DNA from: Mannheimia glucosida
Lineage (GTDB): Bacteria > Pseudomonadota > Gammaproteobacteria > Enterobacterales > Pasteurellaceae
Assembly: GCF_046267875.1 (NCBI RefSeq)
Contig: NZ_CP176502.1
Coordinates: 1,426,001 to 1,490,000, forward strand
Reading direction: 5' to 3'
DNA length: 64,000 bases
The position numbers and the translations under genes are program-made. The notes under the pieces were generated by a model. The model saw only the letters and a list, made by a program, of their open reading frames with translations. It did no database searches and had not been told where the DNA came from. Shown here in pieces: positions 1 through 8,520 of this stretch; within the stretch, counting starts at the first letter, position 1; every line of letters starts with the position of its first letter.

Positions 1-263
1 AAATTATTCCTGAGCAAGTTAATTTTGACATTAACTTACCTATCTATATCCCGCTGTTTTTATCAGATAAGACAGCGAAAATTCAAGCAGTATGGGAGTT
101 AGAACAAGAAAATGGTGAGCGTGATGCTGGCGCTGTAAAGCGAAATCGTATTCAGTTTAGATACTTGCCAGAAGGGGTACATAAATTAACATTAATTGTT
201 GGTACGCCTTTATTATCAAAAGGAAGTAAGGTTTATCAATGCCTAATTAAAGTTAATAAATAA
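1..263 (+). CDS. C-terminal fragment of an unidentified protein
   Basis: An open frame runs in from the left edge (first complete codon at position 3) and ends at TAA 261-263, giving 86 residues that read IIPEQVNFDINLPIYIPLFL at the start. No start codon is visible because the gene begins outside the window. The composition and lack of interruption look like real coding sequence, and the short strand-like segments suggest a beta-rich domain. I do not recognise the family, and no function is proposed. The gene ends about 200 bp before a bidirectional terminator shared with the opposite-strand secG/tRNA unit. Confidence 0.55.
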   Translation, partial: IIPEQVNFDINLPIYIPLFLSDKTAKIQAVWELEQENGERDAGAVKRNRIQFRYLPEGVHKLTLIVGTPLLSKGSKVYQCLIKVNK

Positions 264-469
264 TATTAACTTTATGTTGTGATCGTATTTATGTGTATAT
301 TGTAAAACAGAAACTATTTTAAAAATAACAAACACACTGATGAGGGTAGTTTAAAAGAAATCAAAGATAAATTACGTCAACATAGTAATTTAGAAAGAAG
401 TATAATATATTATTTATACAATTTTTTTAAAATTTTGATTTTACTACTACATTTATTTTTATGAAAAAT
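264..469. other. AT-rich intergenic stretch
   Basis: The stretch is very AT-rich. The only coding-like signal is a short start-less frame ending at TGA near 464 (it includes the residues KEIKDKLRQHSNLERSII), which could be the eroded tail of a lost gene. No RNA gene or convincing promoter was seen. Confidence 0.3.
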
Positions 470-506
470 AAAAAGCCTTGAAATATTTATTTTCAAGGCT
501 TTTTTA
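470..506. terminator. Bidirectional intrinsic terminator
   Basis: AAAAAGCCTTGAAA and its complement TTTCAAGGCTTTTT form a stem around a short AT loop, with A-runs on one side and T-runs on the other, so it can stop transcription from both strands. It separates the left-edge gene from the convergent secG / tRNA-Leu unit. Confidence 0.8.
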
Positions 507-536
507 CTATATCTATAATACTATAGAATTTTAATT

Positions 537-622
537 TGGTGCTCTGGGCGAGACTTGAACTCGCACGGACTACGTCCACCACCCCCTCAAGATGGCGTGT
601 CTACCAATTCCACCACCAGAGC
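537..622 (-). tRNA. tRNA-Leu (anticodon GAG)
   Basis: Read on the minus strand, the 86-nt sequence begins GCTCTGGTGGTGGAATTGG and ends with an encoded CCA. The acceptor arms GCTCTGG and CCAGAGC pair, there is a long class II variable arm, and the T arm carries GTTCAAGTC. The anticodon stem CCATC/GGTGG closes the loop TTGAGGG, so the anticodon is GAG (reads CUU/CUC). It lies 21 bp downstream of secG, the same arrangement as secG-leuU in E. coli, which suggests cotranscription. Confidence 0.95.
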
Positions 623-643
623 TTATATTCTATTTTGTAACGA

Positions 644-970
644 TTATTGAGGGATATCGTTATTTTCGGTTTTTACCGGTTCTGCTTGTTTTTGTTCTAC
701 TTGACTTAAATCTTCGAATTGGCTTTTTGGTGCTACGCTATGAGAGCTTAAATTGCCAATCACTAAGCTAATTGCGAAGAAAATTGTTGCAAGTAGAGCA
801 GTTGTTCTTGATAAAAAGTTTGCTGATCCTGCTGATCCGAAAACTGTTGCTGAAGCACCAGCCCCGAAAGAAGCACCTGCATCAGCACCTTTACCTTGTT
901 GCATTAATACAAATGCAATCAATAATACGGCAACCACAAGATAAACAATAGTGAGTACATTAATTAACAT
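644..970 (-). CDS. secG: SecG, preprotein translocase subunit
   Basis: SecG is the small accessory subunit of the SecYEG inner-membrane channel and assists SecA-driven export. The 108-residue product has two hydrophobic segments (about residues 4-22 and 55-73) separated by the conserved glycine/alanine-rich loop MQQGKGADAGASFGAGAS, as in E. coli SecG (110 residues). The tail is hydrophilic, as usual for the family. The gene is followed directly by tRNA-Leu(GAG), a synteny shared with enterobacteria that supports the identification. Confidence 0.95.
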   Translation of the reverse strand: MLINVLTIVYLVVAVLLIAFVLMQQGKGADAGASFGAGASATVFGSAGSANFLSRTTALLATIFFAISLVIGNLSSHSVAPKSQFEDLSQVEQKQAEPVKTENNDIPQ

Positions 971-1075
971 TAATTTATTCTCTTGTATTCTTTATGCGAA
1001 ATTTGCAATGGCGTGCATAATATAGAATTTACGCCCGTTTGACAAGTGCCAAACAGTAATTTTTACCTGCTTGAT

Positions 1076-2995
1076 TTAATTTTCAGCAGTTTGTGTTCGC
1101 TTTTTAAAATAACGAGGTTTATTGCCGCTTGCAAGCGGTGTAATTTTCGCTAAATTTTGCAACACTTGGCGGTTTGGGCTTTGCAATAAATGTGGGAGCT
1201 GTTGGTTTAGCTCAAACATAAATTGCTGATAGCTAGTCTCTTTTTTGCTGATTTGATTCAGCTGCATTTCCCAATGAGCGGTCATATCCGGCTGGGTAGC
1301 CGAGTCGGGCAGTGCTTGAATCAGTGTTCTGCCGGCTTCTGTGCTGTGGATATTTTTCCCTTTGCGGATTAAAAAACCACGTTTAAACAGTAATTCGATA
1401 ATGCCGGCTCGGGTTGCCTCCGTGCCTAAACCATCAGTTTCACGCAAGATTTTTTTCAATTCTTTATCTTGTACAAAACGGGCGATCCCGGTCATTGCTG
1501 AAAGCAAACTGCGATCAGTAAAGTGGCGGGGCGGTTGTGTTTTTTTGCTGACAATTTCCCCTTTTTCACAATGAAGGACTTGCCCTTTTTTGACAATCGG
1601 TAGTAGTGGTTCTGCATCGTCAAGGCTATCTTCTTTACCCAGTAACGCTCGCCAACCGGCAATTACAAGGTTGCGAGCTTGAGCGACAAAGCTTCCGCCG
1701 GCAATTTCAAGTCCGATTTTACTTTTGCGATATTCTGCATCAGGGCAGAATTGCATTAGATATTGGCGTGCGATGAGTTGATAAACTCTTTTTTCATTTT
1801 CGGTTAAATGCACCGTTCCTTGCCGTGCAGTGGGAATAATGGCGTGGTGAGCTTCCACCTCTTTATCATTCCAGCAACGATTGCGAATAGCTGGATCAAC
1901 GACTTCCGGTTTTTGTTGATATTCAGGTAAATGATGAGCAATTGCCGCCATCACTTTAAATCTGTCGTTGAAATGTTCGGTCGGCAAATACCGATTATCA
2001 GAACGAGGGTATGTAATCAGTTTATGGGTTTCATACAGCTTTTGGCAAATATCCAGCACTGCTTGGGCAGAAAGTCCATATCTGCCGGCGGCTTCCATTT
2101 GTAATACTGAAAGAGAATAAGGCAGCGGTGCAGTTTCTTTTTCAATTTTATTTTGATATTCGGTGACGGTTGCCGGCTGGTCGGTAATCCGTTTTACCAC
2201 ATTTTCTGCCAATGGACGAGACAGCACTCGCCCATCTTCATCTTGATAATCTTCACAGGCTTTGCTCGGTTGCCACTGCGCCTTAAATCGCTCTTGGGTT
2301 TCCGGCACGACAATCTGTGCCAGCACCTCAAAATAATCCTTTGGCACGAAATGCTCGATCTCCAGATCTCGGCGAACAATCAGCCCTAATACCGGCGTTT
2401 GCACACGCCCGACTGATAACACGCCTTTATAGCCTGCCCAACGCCCCTGTAGGGTATAGGCTCGGGTCATATTGATACCATACAGCCAATCCGCTCTGGC
2501 TCGGGCGAGAGCAGAGGTTGCAAGCGGTATAAAATCGCTGTTTTTTTGCAATTTCTCAATGGCTCTGCTCACGGCAGTCGGGTTGAGATCGCTCACTAAA
2601 CAACGCTGAATTTGGCTTTTGCGTTCGGTAGATAAATTCAGATAGCCAAAAACTTCGTCAACCAGCAGTTGTCCTTCTCGATCCGGGTCACCGGCATTGA
2701 CTAAAATATCAGCTTTTTTAATCAGCCTTTCCACTACTTTAAACTGCTTGAGCGTTTCTTTTTTGGGAATCAATTTCCATTGTTCAGGTACGATCGGCAA
2801 ATGTTCCATTCGCCACATTTTAAAACGCTCATCATAGGCATCGGGTTCAGCCTGTTCCAATAAATGACCGATACACCAAGTGACGGTATCGTGTTCGCCG
2901 CATTGAATGAAGCCATCGCCTTTGGTATGAGGTTTTGGTAACACATCGGCAATCGCTCGGGCAAGGCTGGGTTTTTCGGCAACAAATAAACGCAT
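1076..2995 (-). CDS. topB: DNA topoisomerase III (chromosomal copy)
   Basis: Type IA topoisomerase that relaxes and decatenates DNA through a transient 5'-phosphotyrosine link. The 639-residue protein starts with a Toprim domain (RLFVAEKPSLARAI; acidic motif DPDREGQ near residue 103) and contains the active-site region LITYPRSDNRYLP near residue 328, where the tyrosine is catalytic. It ends with a short basic tail (KPRYFKKRTQTAEN) and lacks a C-terminal zinc finger, unlike the second TopB at 51681-53735. The start is a clean ATG and the length matches E. coli TopB. It appears to be a single-gene unit, with hairpins on its upstream side. Confidence 0.95.
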   Translation of the reverse strand: MRLFVAEKPSLARAIADVLPKPHTKGDGFIQCGEHDTVTWCIGHLLEQAEPDAYDERFKMWRMEHLPIVPEQWKLIPKKETLKQFKVVERLIKKADILVNAGDPDREGQLLVDEVFGYLNLSTERKSQIQRCLVSDLNPTAVSRAIEKLQKNSDFIPLATSALARARADWLYGINMTRAYTLQGRWAGYKGVLSVGRVQTPVLGLIVRRDLEIEHFVPKDYFEVLAQIVVPETQERFKAQWQPSKACEDYQDEDGRVLSRPLAENVVKRITDQPATVTEYQNKIEKETAPLPYSLSVLQMEAAGRYGLSAQAVLDICQKLYETHKLITYPRSDNRYLPTEHFNDRFKVMAAIAHHLPEYQQKPEVVDPAIRNRCWNDKEVEAHHAIIPTARQGTVHLTENEKRVYQLIARQYLMQFCPDAEYRKSKIGLEIAGGSFVAQARNLVIAGWRALLGKEDSLDDAEPLLPIVKKGQVLHCEKGEIVSKKTQPPRHFTDRSLLSAMTGIARFVQDKELKKILRETDGLGTEATRAGIIELLFKRGFLIRKGKNIHSTEAGRTLIQALPDSATQPDMTAHWEMQLNQISKKETSYQQFMFELNQQLPHLLQSPNRQVLQNLAKITPLASGNKPRYFKKRTQTAEN

Positions 2996-3018
2996 AATCG
3001 TAAATTATTTAAGAAAAT

Positions 3019-3118
3019 GAACCGCTTGTGGGCTGACAAGCGGTCACAAAAAGCTGGGCTTTTTGAACGTTGGCTTGCCAACGGCAGCGAAGCTGTGAAC
3101 AATCCTTATAAGGATTGT
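3019..3118. repeat. Stack of four hairpins between mepA and topB
   Basis: Within about 100 bp there are four consecutive inverted repeats. The first is an inverted pair of uptake signals (ACCGCTTGT / ACAAGCGGT, 3022-3044). The second is CAAAAAGC/GCTTTTTG (about 3047-3065), which can act as a terminator. The third is CGTTGG/CCAACG (3068-3082). The fourth is a perfect 20-bp palindrome, ACAATCCTTATAAGGATTGT (3099-3118). The region lies between the mepA 3' end and the topB start; both genes are on the minus strand. Confidence 0.7.
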
Positions 3119-3144
3119 GAATAAAAAAGGTTGTTATTTTGCAA

Positions 3145-3972
3145 TTAATTCAAACCTTGTTCAGATAAAATCATCTGACACTGAACAGGTGGTGTGGGTA
3201 GCACTTTAGCTCTTGGAGTGCTTGAGGCTTCTTTCGGTTCAAACCAAGAGTAAAGCTCTTCCCCGCAACCATCACCGGCAGGCACCGGGGCTTGATTTTC
3301 ACAACTTGCGGCATCAGCCGGGCAGGTTAAACGAACGTGGAAATGGGAGTCGTGTCCGTACCACGGGCGAATTTTGCGTAACCAAGCACGATCATTGCCC
3401 GCGGTTTGGCAGAGTTTCACTTTAATGGCAGGGTTCACAAAAATGCGATCCACAAGAGGATCGGTTGCCGCAAGTTTTACTAAATTAGTATGGTGCTGAT
3501 TCCAGAGGGAATCATCAACCCGTTCGGTACTGTGGTTTACCATAATGGTGGCAAGCCCTGCCGGATTGCGGGCGGTTTCATCGTCCATCGGTCCGAACTT
3601 AAACCAAATATCAGCATCCAGCCCGGTTTGGTGGGAGGCGTGACCGGAAGAAAAACGCCCACCGGCAGGCATTCCCATATCGCCGATTAAAATAGTCGGC
3701 ACACCGGCAGCTTTGGTTTTTTTACCTAAGTTAGTGAGATAATCCAGCAGTTGTGGGTGTCCGTAATAGCGGTTACGAGCCGAGCGGATCACTTGGTAGC
3801 CCTCGCCTTTTAATGCAAGTGGTTGTGCCCCAATAATACAGCCGTTACTATAACCGCCGATAGATTGTGCTTTGCCCTGAACCGGAGTTTTGATTTTCTC
3901 CCATTGCGTTGCATTCAGTGCGGTAGCAGTAAAAGCAAGGCTTGAGATTAAAAGTGCTTTCAGTAAATTCAT
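3145..3972 (-). CDS. mepA: MepA, penicillin-insensitive murein endopeptidase
   Basis: Periplasmic zinc-dependent (LAS family) D,D-endopeptidase that cuts peptidoglycan cross-links. The chosen start gives MNLLKALLISSLAFTATALN, a clear signal peptide, and a length of 275 residues close to E. coli MepA (274). A longer frame to 4005 would add 11 residues before the signal sequence and is less likely. Metal-binding and catalytic signatures are visible: SGHASHQTGLDADIWF (around residue 110-125) and HDSHFHVRLTCP (around residue 205). It sits between aroC and topB on the same strand. Confidence 0.93.
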   Translation of the reverse strand: MNLLKALLISSLAFTATALNATQWEKIKTPVQGKAQSIGGYSNGCIIGAQPLALKGEGYQVIRSARNRYYGHPQLLDYLTNLGKKTKAAGVPTILIGDMGMPAGGRFSSGHASHQTGLDADIWFKFGPMDDETARNPAGLATIMVNHSTERVDDSLWNQHHTNLVKLAATDPLVDRIFVNPAIKVKLCQTAGNDRAWLRKIRPWYGHDSHFHVRLTCPADAASCENQAPVPAGDGCGEELYSWFEPKEASSTPRAKVLPTPPVQCQMILSEQGLN

Positions 3973-4057
3973 TTTGTGTTCCGAATGAAATAAACAAGCG
4001 GTCATTTTTCACCGATTTTTTGCAAAAAATCAGCTAAATATCACCGCTTGTGGGTGT

Positions 4058-5140
4058 TTAACGGCATTGAGCCTTAAATCTTAGCAGGTGGTCGAGCAGT
4101 ACAATCGCCATCATCGCTTCTGCAATCGGCACGGCACGAATACCTACACAAGGGTCGTGTCTGCCTTTGGTGATCACTTCAACCACTTCGTTATTTTTGT
4201 TTACACTTCTGCCGGGAATGGTAATACTTGAGGTCGGTTTTAACGCAATATGAGCGATAATCGGCTGACCGGAGCTAATACCACCTAAAATACCGCCTGC
4301 ATGATTAGAAAGGAAACCTTCTGGCGTCATTTCATCACGATGCTGGCTACCACGTTGTTCCACAACTGCAAAACCATCGCCAATTTCCACCGCTTTCACA
4401 GCGTTGATTGACATTAAGGCGTGGGCAAGGTCGGCATCTAGGCGGTCAAACACAGGCTCGCCTAACCCTACAGGTACACGCTCTGCAATCACGGTTAATT
4501 TTGCCCCCACCGAATCGCCCTCTTTTTTCAGCTCACGAATTAAGGCATCAAAGCCTTCAATCGCAACGGGATCGGGGCAGAAGAAAGGATTACTATTGAC
4601 TGCGTGCCAATCAATTTGTTCAATATTTTCAACGGTTTTCGGGTCAATTTTGATATTGCCGATTTGTGAGAGGTAGCCTCGCACTTCAATGCCAAATTGC
4701 TCACGCAAATATTTTTTGGCAATCGCCCCGGCGGCAACCCGCATTGCGGTTTCCCGAGCAGAAGAACGCCCACCGCCACGGTAATCTCGAATGCCGTATT
4801 TTTGCTGATAGGTATAATCTGCGTGCCCCGGGCGGAATTTTTCGGCAATGTCGCCATAGTCTTGTGAGCGTTGGTCACCGTTTTTAATGATTAAACCAAT
4901 GCTTGTTCCCGTCGTTTTGCCTTCAAAGACGCCCGATAAAATTTGCACTTCATCATCTTCACGGCGAGGCGTGGTGTAGCGTGAAGTACCGGGTTTACGG
5001 CGGTCTAAATCCGGCTGTAAATCTGCTTCGCTTAAAGCCATATTCGGCGGTACGCCATCTACGATACAGCCTAATGCAATACCGTGAGATTCGCCGAAAG
5101 TGGTCACTTTAAATAATTGTCCGATGCTGTTGCCTGCCAT
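4058..5140 (-). CDS. aroC: Chorismate synthase
   Basis: Catalyses the last shikimate-pathway step, 5-enolpyruvylshikimate-3-phosphate to chorismate, using reduced FMN. The 360-residue product has the three family signatures: GESHGIALGCIVDGVPP near the N terminus, a central RGGGRSSARETAMRVAAGA, and the C-terminal RHDPCVGIRAVPIAEAM. The start MAGNSIGQLFKVTTFGESHG is the canonical one. It follows mscK by 2 bp on the same strand and is probably cotranscribed with menE and mscK. Chorismate is also the precursor of menaquinone, made by the nearby menE pathway. Confidence 0.97.
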   Translation of the reverse strand: MAGNSIGQLFKVTTFGESHGIALGCIVDGVPPNMALSEADLQPDLDRRKPGTSRYTTPRREDDEVQILSGVFEGKTTGTSIGLIIKNGDQRSQDYGDIAEKFRPGHADYTYQQKYGIRDYRGGGRSSARETAMRVAAGAIAKKYLREQFGIEVRGYLSQIGNIKIDPKTVENIEQIDWHAVNSNPFFCPDPVAIEGFDALIRELKKEGDSVGAKLTVIAERVPVGLGEPVFDRLDADLAHALMSINAVKAVEIGDGFAVVEQRGSQHRDEMTPEGFLSNHAGGILGGISSGQPIIAHIALKPTSSITIPGRSVNKNNEVVEVITKGRHDPCVGIRAVPIAEAMMAIVLLDHLLRFKAQCR

Positions 5141-5142
5141 TG

Positions 5143-8100
5143 TTATTCCTTTTCTTTTGCTGTTATGTTATTTGGTCGTTCAAACTCAAAGCGTTTTGAA
5201 TCTACTTTAATTTCATCTTGTGTATCGTTGTTTTTGATATAAACATCTAATTGGTTAAATGCAATATCAATATTATGTTCATTAAAGAGCTGGTGGATGC
5301 GTGTATTTAGTGCATCAATAGTTGGGTTACGATCAGATAAATCGTTCACATAGGCTCTTAATTCGTGATCTAAAGTGCTTGCACCAAAGGTAAGGAAATA
5401 AGCCCTTGGTTGCGGATCTTTCAAGACTTTCGGATTTTCTTCCGCCACTTGTAATAACAGCCGTTTGACTAATTCTAAATCAGACCCGTAAGCCACGCCG
5501 ACTTGAACAATAATGCGGGTTGCGGTGCTGCTTAATGCCCAGTTCACCAAGCGTTCGGTTACGAATGCTTTGTTTGGTACAATCACTTCTTTGCCGTCAA
5601 AATCGACTAAGGTTGTGGCACGAATACGAATTTTGGAAACCGTACCGCTGTAAGTGCCGATGGTAATGGTGTCGCCAATCCGCATTGGACGTTCAAACAA
5701 GATGATAATCCCTGAAACGAAGTTTGCAAAGATCTCTTGCATACCAAAACCCAGACCGACAGAAAGTGCAGTTAGTAGCCATTGGAGCTTGCTCCAAGAC
5801 ATCCCTAATGTACCGAACGCAAAGATTGCCCCTAACGCAATAATCAAATAGGTTAAGAGTGTGGTAATTGTGTATGGTGTACCTTGCGATAACTTGAAGT
5901 GCGAGAAAATCAGGGCCTCAAGTAAACCGGATAAGTTCCGAATGAGTACCACCATTACCACAATAATCAGAATAGCAGTGAGTAAATTCAGCAGGGTAAT
6001 GGATTCCATTACAATCCCGGCTTCTGTTGTAACACTTTGTTGCCATAAGGTAACGCCGTCTAGGTAGAGTGCAACAGTAATTAAGTCCGACCAAACCCAG
6101 TAAAGCAGCACAAATAAGCCAATCCAAAGCACAAAATCAGTTAATTTCAACATTTGGTTCTTGACTTCGCTTACGGCAATAGAGTCTTCTTTTAGCTCAA
6201 AAGGAAGCTCGACACCGTCCGGGTTTTCATCATTTTGTTCTGCTTTAGCTCGTGCTTTGGCTTCAGCTGCTTCTCTTTTTTCTTGTAAACGTCTGTAAGC
6301 CAGACGGCGTGATGAAATAGAGAATGCTCGATAGAGAATATTACGAATAATAATCCAAGTAATGATCGCAAAATAAGAATCTATTAAATGCTCAATGATC
6401 ACCAGTGCAGTATAGTAATAGCCCAATGCAATCAGAATGATAAGAATGATAGGGGCAAGCAGTAGCACTAATTTAACAATAGTGAGCAAAATACTTTTAG
6501 ATTCTTTTTTCTCTTCTGTTGTGACATTCTCATAGGTGGAAATAGCTTGCCTAAATGCCGGTACAATCATCCAAATCATTAATATAAGGACAAAAATAGT
6601 CATTGTTTGTCCAAGCATGTCGTAAGATATTCCCATCTCTAAGTTTGTAAAAATAGAGGTGTTCAGTAATAAAGCAATGATCCATACCGAACGTTTTAAA
6701 ATATTACGGAAGATTTCATTACTTTTTTGTGGCATATTAAAGTGAATATGTCCTATGCCGTGCGGGCGTAGCATCGCCACTAAAAAGGCAAAATACAGCC
6801 AATAAATTGCCATTTTTAATCCCCAAGTCCAGACTTCCTGAGGATTTTCAAATGAAATATAAGTGATAGCAATAAATCCGGCTAAGAACATTAGTGTACT
6901 TGGCAGGCAAAGCACTAATGTCCAAAAAATAGCAAGAGGGGTGTTCCATTGGCTATCTGTGGCGACAATTTTTAGTCGATTATTAATTTGGTGTAATTTT
7001 TGTTTAATTTTATCTTTTTGGCGGTTAATAAAGATGGCTAATAGCAATAAAATTCCGACTAAAATACCTGCAGGTAATAAATTATCCCGCCAATTTGAAA
7101 AATTGAGTTTTTTTCCAATATCAATAAATTGATAGTGGGTAATATCGACAAATTTACTAAACCATTCAAGATCAATGGGGTTGTTACTTTTAACCCAGAA
7201 GCTTTGCTGTTGCAGTTTTTGCTGTAACGCATCACTAATGGTTTGCACTTGTTGTTGGTTTAGTTCGATATTGATTAATAAATTGAGCTGATTATTTAAT
7301 GATTTAATCATCTCAGTTAAAGTATCAGAACGTTCCTGTAAAATTTTACTAAGTTGTTCTTTCTCTTTACTCGTAAAGGTTGTTTTTTCATCTTGCTCTA
7401 TACGGCTAATATAAGCATTTATGTCCGCAAAAGAATCTTTGAATTCAGTAATATCAAAAACACGTACGCGTAAATCTGCAATTTGTTTTGATAATCCGGA
7501 AATCATTTCATCTTGCGGTAATGATTGCTTTTGTTTATTAATAATACGCGAAAGCACCAGCGTACCTTGTAGAGAACTGATTTGTTCTTCAATATTACGT
7601 TGGGTTTGCTGCAAGTTATCTAGCACACTTTTGATTCGCAAATTATCTTGTGATAACTGCGTCATATCTTTGGTCTGTTTTAGCAACTCTTGAGTGACTT
7701 TGGTATTTATATCCAACTCACGCAAGATAACTGGGTTCGTCGTTGCATTATTTTGCTGATTTTGAACCGCTTGTGCTTGATCTAGCTTGTTCTGAGACTC
7801 TTCTACAATTTTATTGTTGATAGCAGTCTGCAGGTTTGCAATTTCTGCTTGTAGATTTTGCTGCTCTTGCTTTTTTTCATCTAATTGAGCAGAGTAAAGC
7901 GCAGATAAATCCTCGCTACCACCAAGTAATATTTGATTGTAAGTGTTTTTTAATTCTATTAATTCTAATTCTACTTCTAACTTGGTCTGTAGTTCATTTT
8001 TAATATTAGCTGCTGAAAGTTGGCTATTAATTTCTTGTTTACGTTTAACCATCTCGGTTAAAGCCGCTTGAGCCTTATCCGGTGCGGTATTTTGTGCAAC

Positions 8101-8520
8101 TAAATTATTATTAATAATGCTTAAATCGTGTTGTACTGTTTCAAGCTGAGATTGTGTAGAGGTTAACTCTTTTTGTAAATCTGTTGTCGGTTTTTGTGTT
8201 AAATTATCGACACTTGCGATAGTCACTTCTTTTAATTTTTCAAGATTATGTTGGCTTGTTTTTAATGCTTTTTGGGAATCTTGAATAGATTTATTCAATG
8301 CCTGATTGTCTGCTTTTTGTTTATCAATTTGGGCTAAGAATGCAAGCGTATCTTCAAGTGTTTGAACCAATGCTTTATTATTCGCATCGGCTTGATCTAA
8401 TTTTTTTGCGCTATCTAACTGCGTTTGCACCGCCTGTTGGGTCGGCAACTCAGCTAATGTATAACTACTTAGCATTAAGCCTAAACTAAGCACAAATGTT
8501 TTTAAAATCGGTCTAAACAT
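5143..8520 (-). CDS. mscK: MscK/KefA-type mechanosensitive channel
   Basis: Large inner-membrane channel of the MscS superfamily that releases solutes on hypo-osmotic shock. In 1125 residues it has a signal peptide (cut after SSYTLA), a long periplasmic coiled-coil domain rich in Gln/Lys/Leu (about 25-470), many transmembrane helices (about 490-960), and the C-terminal MscS fold. The pore-lining helix GLGFGMQEIFANFVSGIII and the beta-domain FERPMRIGDTITIG confirm the family. Length matches E. coli MscK (1120). The ATG overlaps the menE 3' end by 8 bp, indicating translational coupling. Confidence 0.93.
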   Translation of the reverse strand: MFRPILKTFVLSLGLMLSSYTLAELPTQQAVQTQLDSAKKLDQADANNKALVQTLEDTLAFLAQIDKQKADNQALNKSIQDSQKALKTSQHNLEKLKEVTIASVDNLTQKPTTDLQKELTSTQSQLETVQHDLSIINNNLVAQNTAPDKAQAALTEMVKRKQEINSQLSAANIKNELQTKLEVELELIELKNTYNQILLGGSEDLSALYSAQLDEKKQEQQNLQAEIANLQTAINNKIVEESQNKLDQAQAVQNQQNNATTNPVILRELDINTKVTQELLKQTKDMTQLSQDNLRIKSVLDNLQQTQRNIEEQISSLQGTLVLSRIINKQKQSLPQDEMISGLSKQIADLRVRVFDITEFKDSFADINAYISRIEQDEKTTFTSKEKEQLSKILQERSDTLTEMIKSLNNQLNLLINIELNQQQVQTISDALQQKLQQQSFWVKSNNPIDLEWFSKFVDITHYQFIDIGKKLNFSNWRDNLLPAGILVGILLLLAIFINRQKDKIKQKLHQINNRLKIVATDSQWNTPLAIFWTLVLCLPSTLMFLAGFIAITYISFENPQEVWTWGLKMAIYWLYFAFLVAMLRPHGIGHIHFNMPQKSNEIFRNILKRSVWIIALLLNTSIFTNLEMGISYDMLGQTMTIFVLILMIWMIVPAFRQAISTYENVTTEEKKESKSILLTIVKLVLLLAPIILIILIALGYYYTALVIIEHLIDSYFAIITWIIIRNILYRAFSISSRRLAYRRLQEKREAAEAKARAKAEQNDENPDGVELPFELKEDSIAVSEVKNQMLKLTDFVLWIGLFVLLYWVWSDLITVALYLDGVTLWQQSVTTEAGIVMESITLLNLLTAILIIVVMVVLIRNLSGLLEALIFSHFKLSQGTPYTITTLLTYLIIALGAIFAFGTLGMSWSKLQWLLTALSVGLGFGMQEIFANFVSGIIILFERPMRIGDTITIGTYSGTVSKIRIRATTLVDFDGKEVIVPNKAFVTERLVNWALSSTATRIIVQVGVAYGSDLELVKRLLLQVAEENPKVLKDPQPRAYFLTFGASTLDHELRAYVNDLSDRNPTIDALNTRIHQLFNEHNIDIAFNQLDVYIKNNDTQDEIKVDSKRFEFERPNNITAKEKE

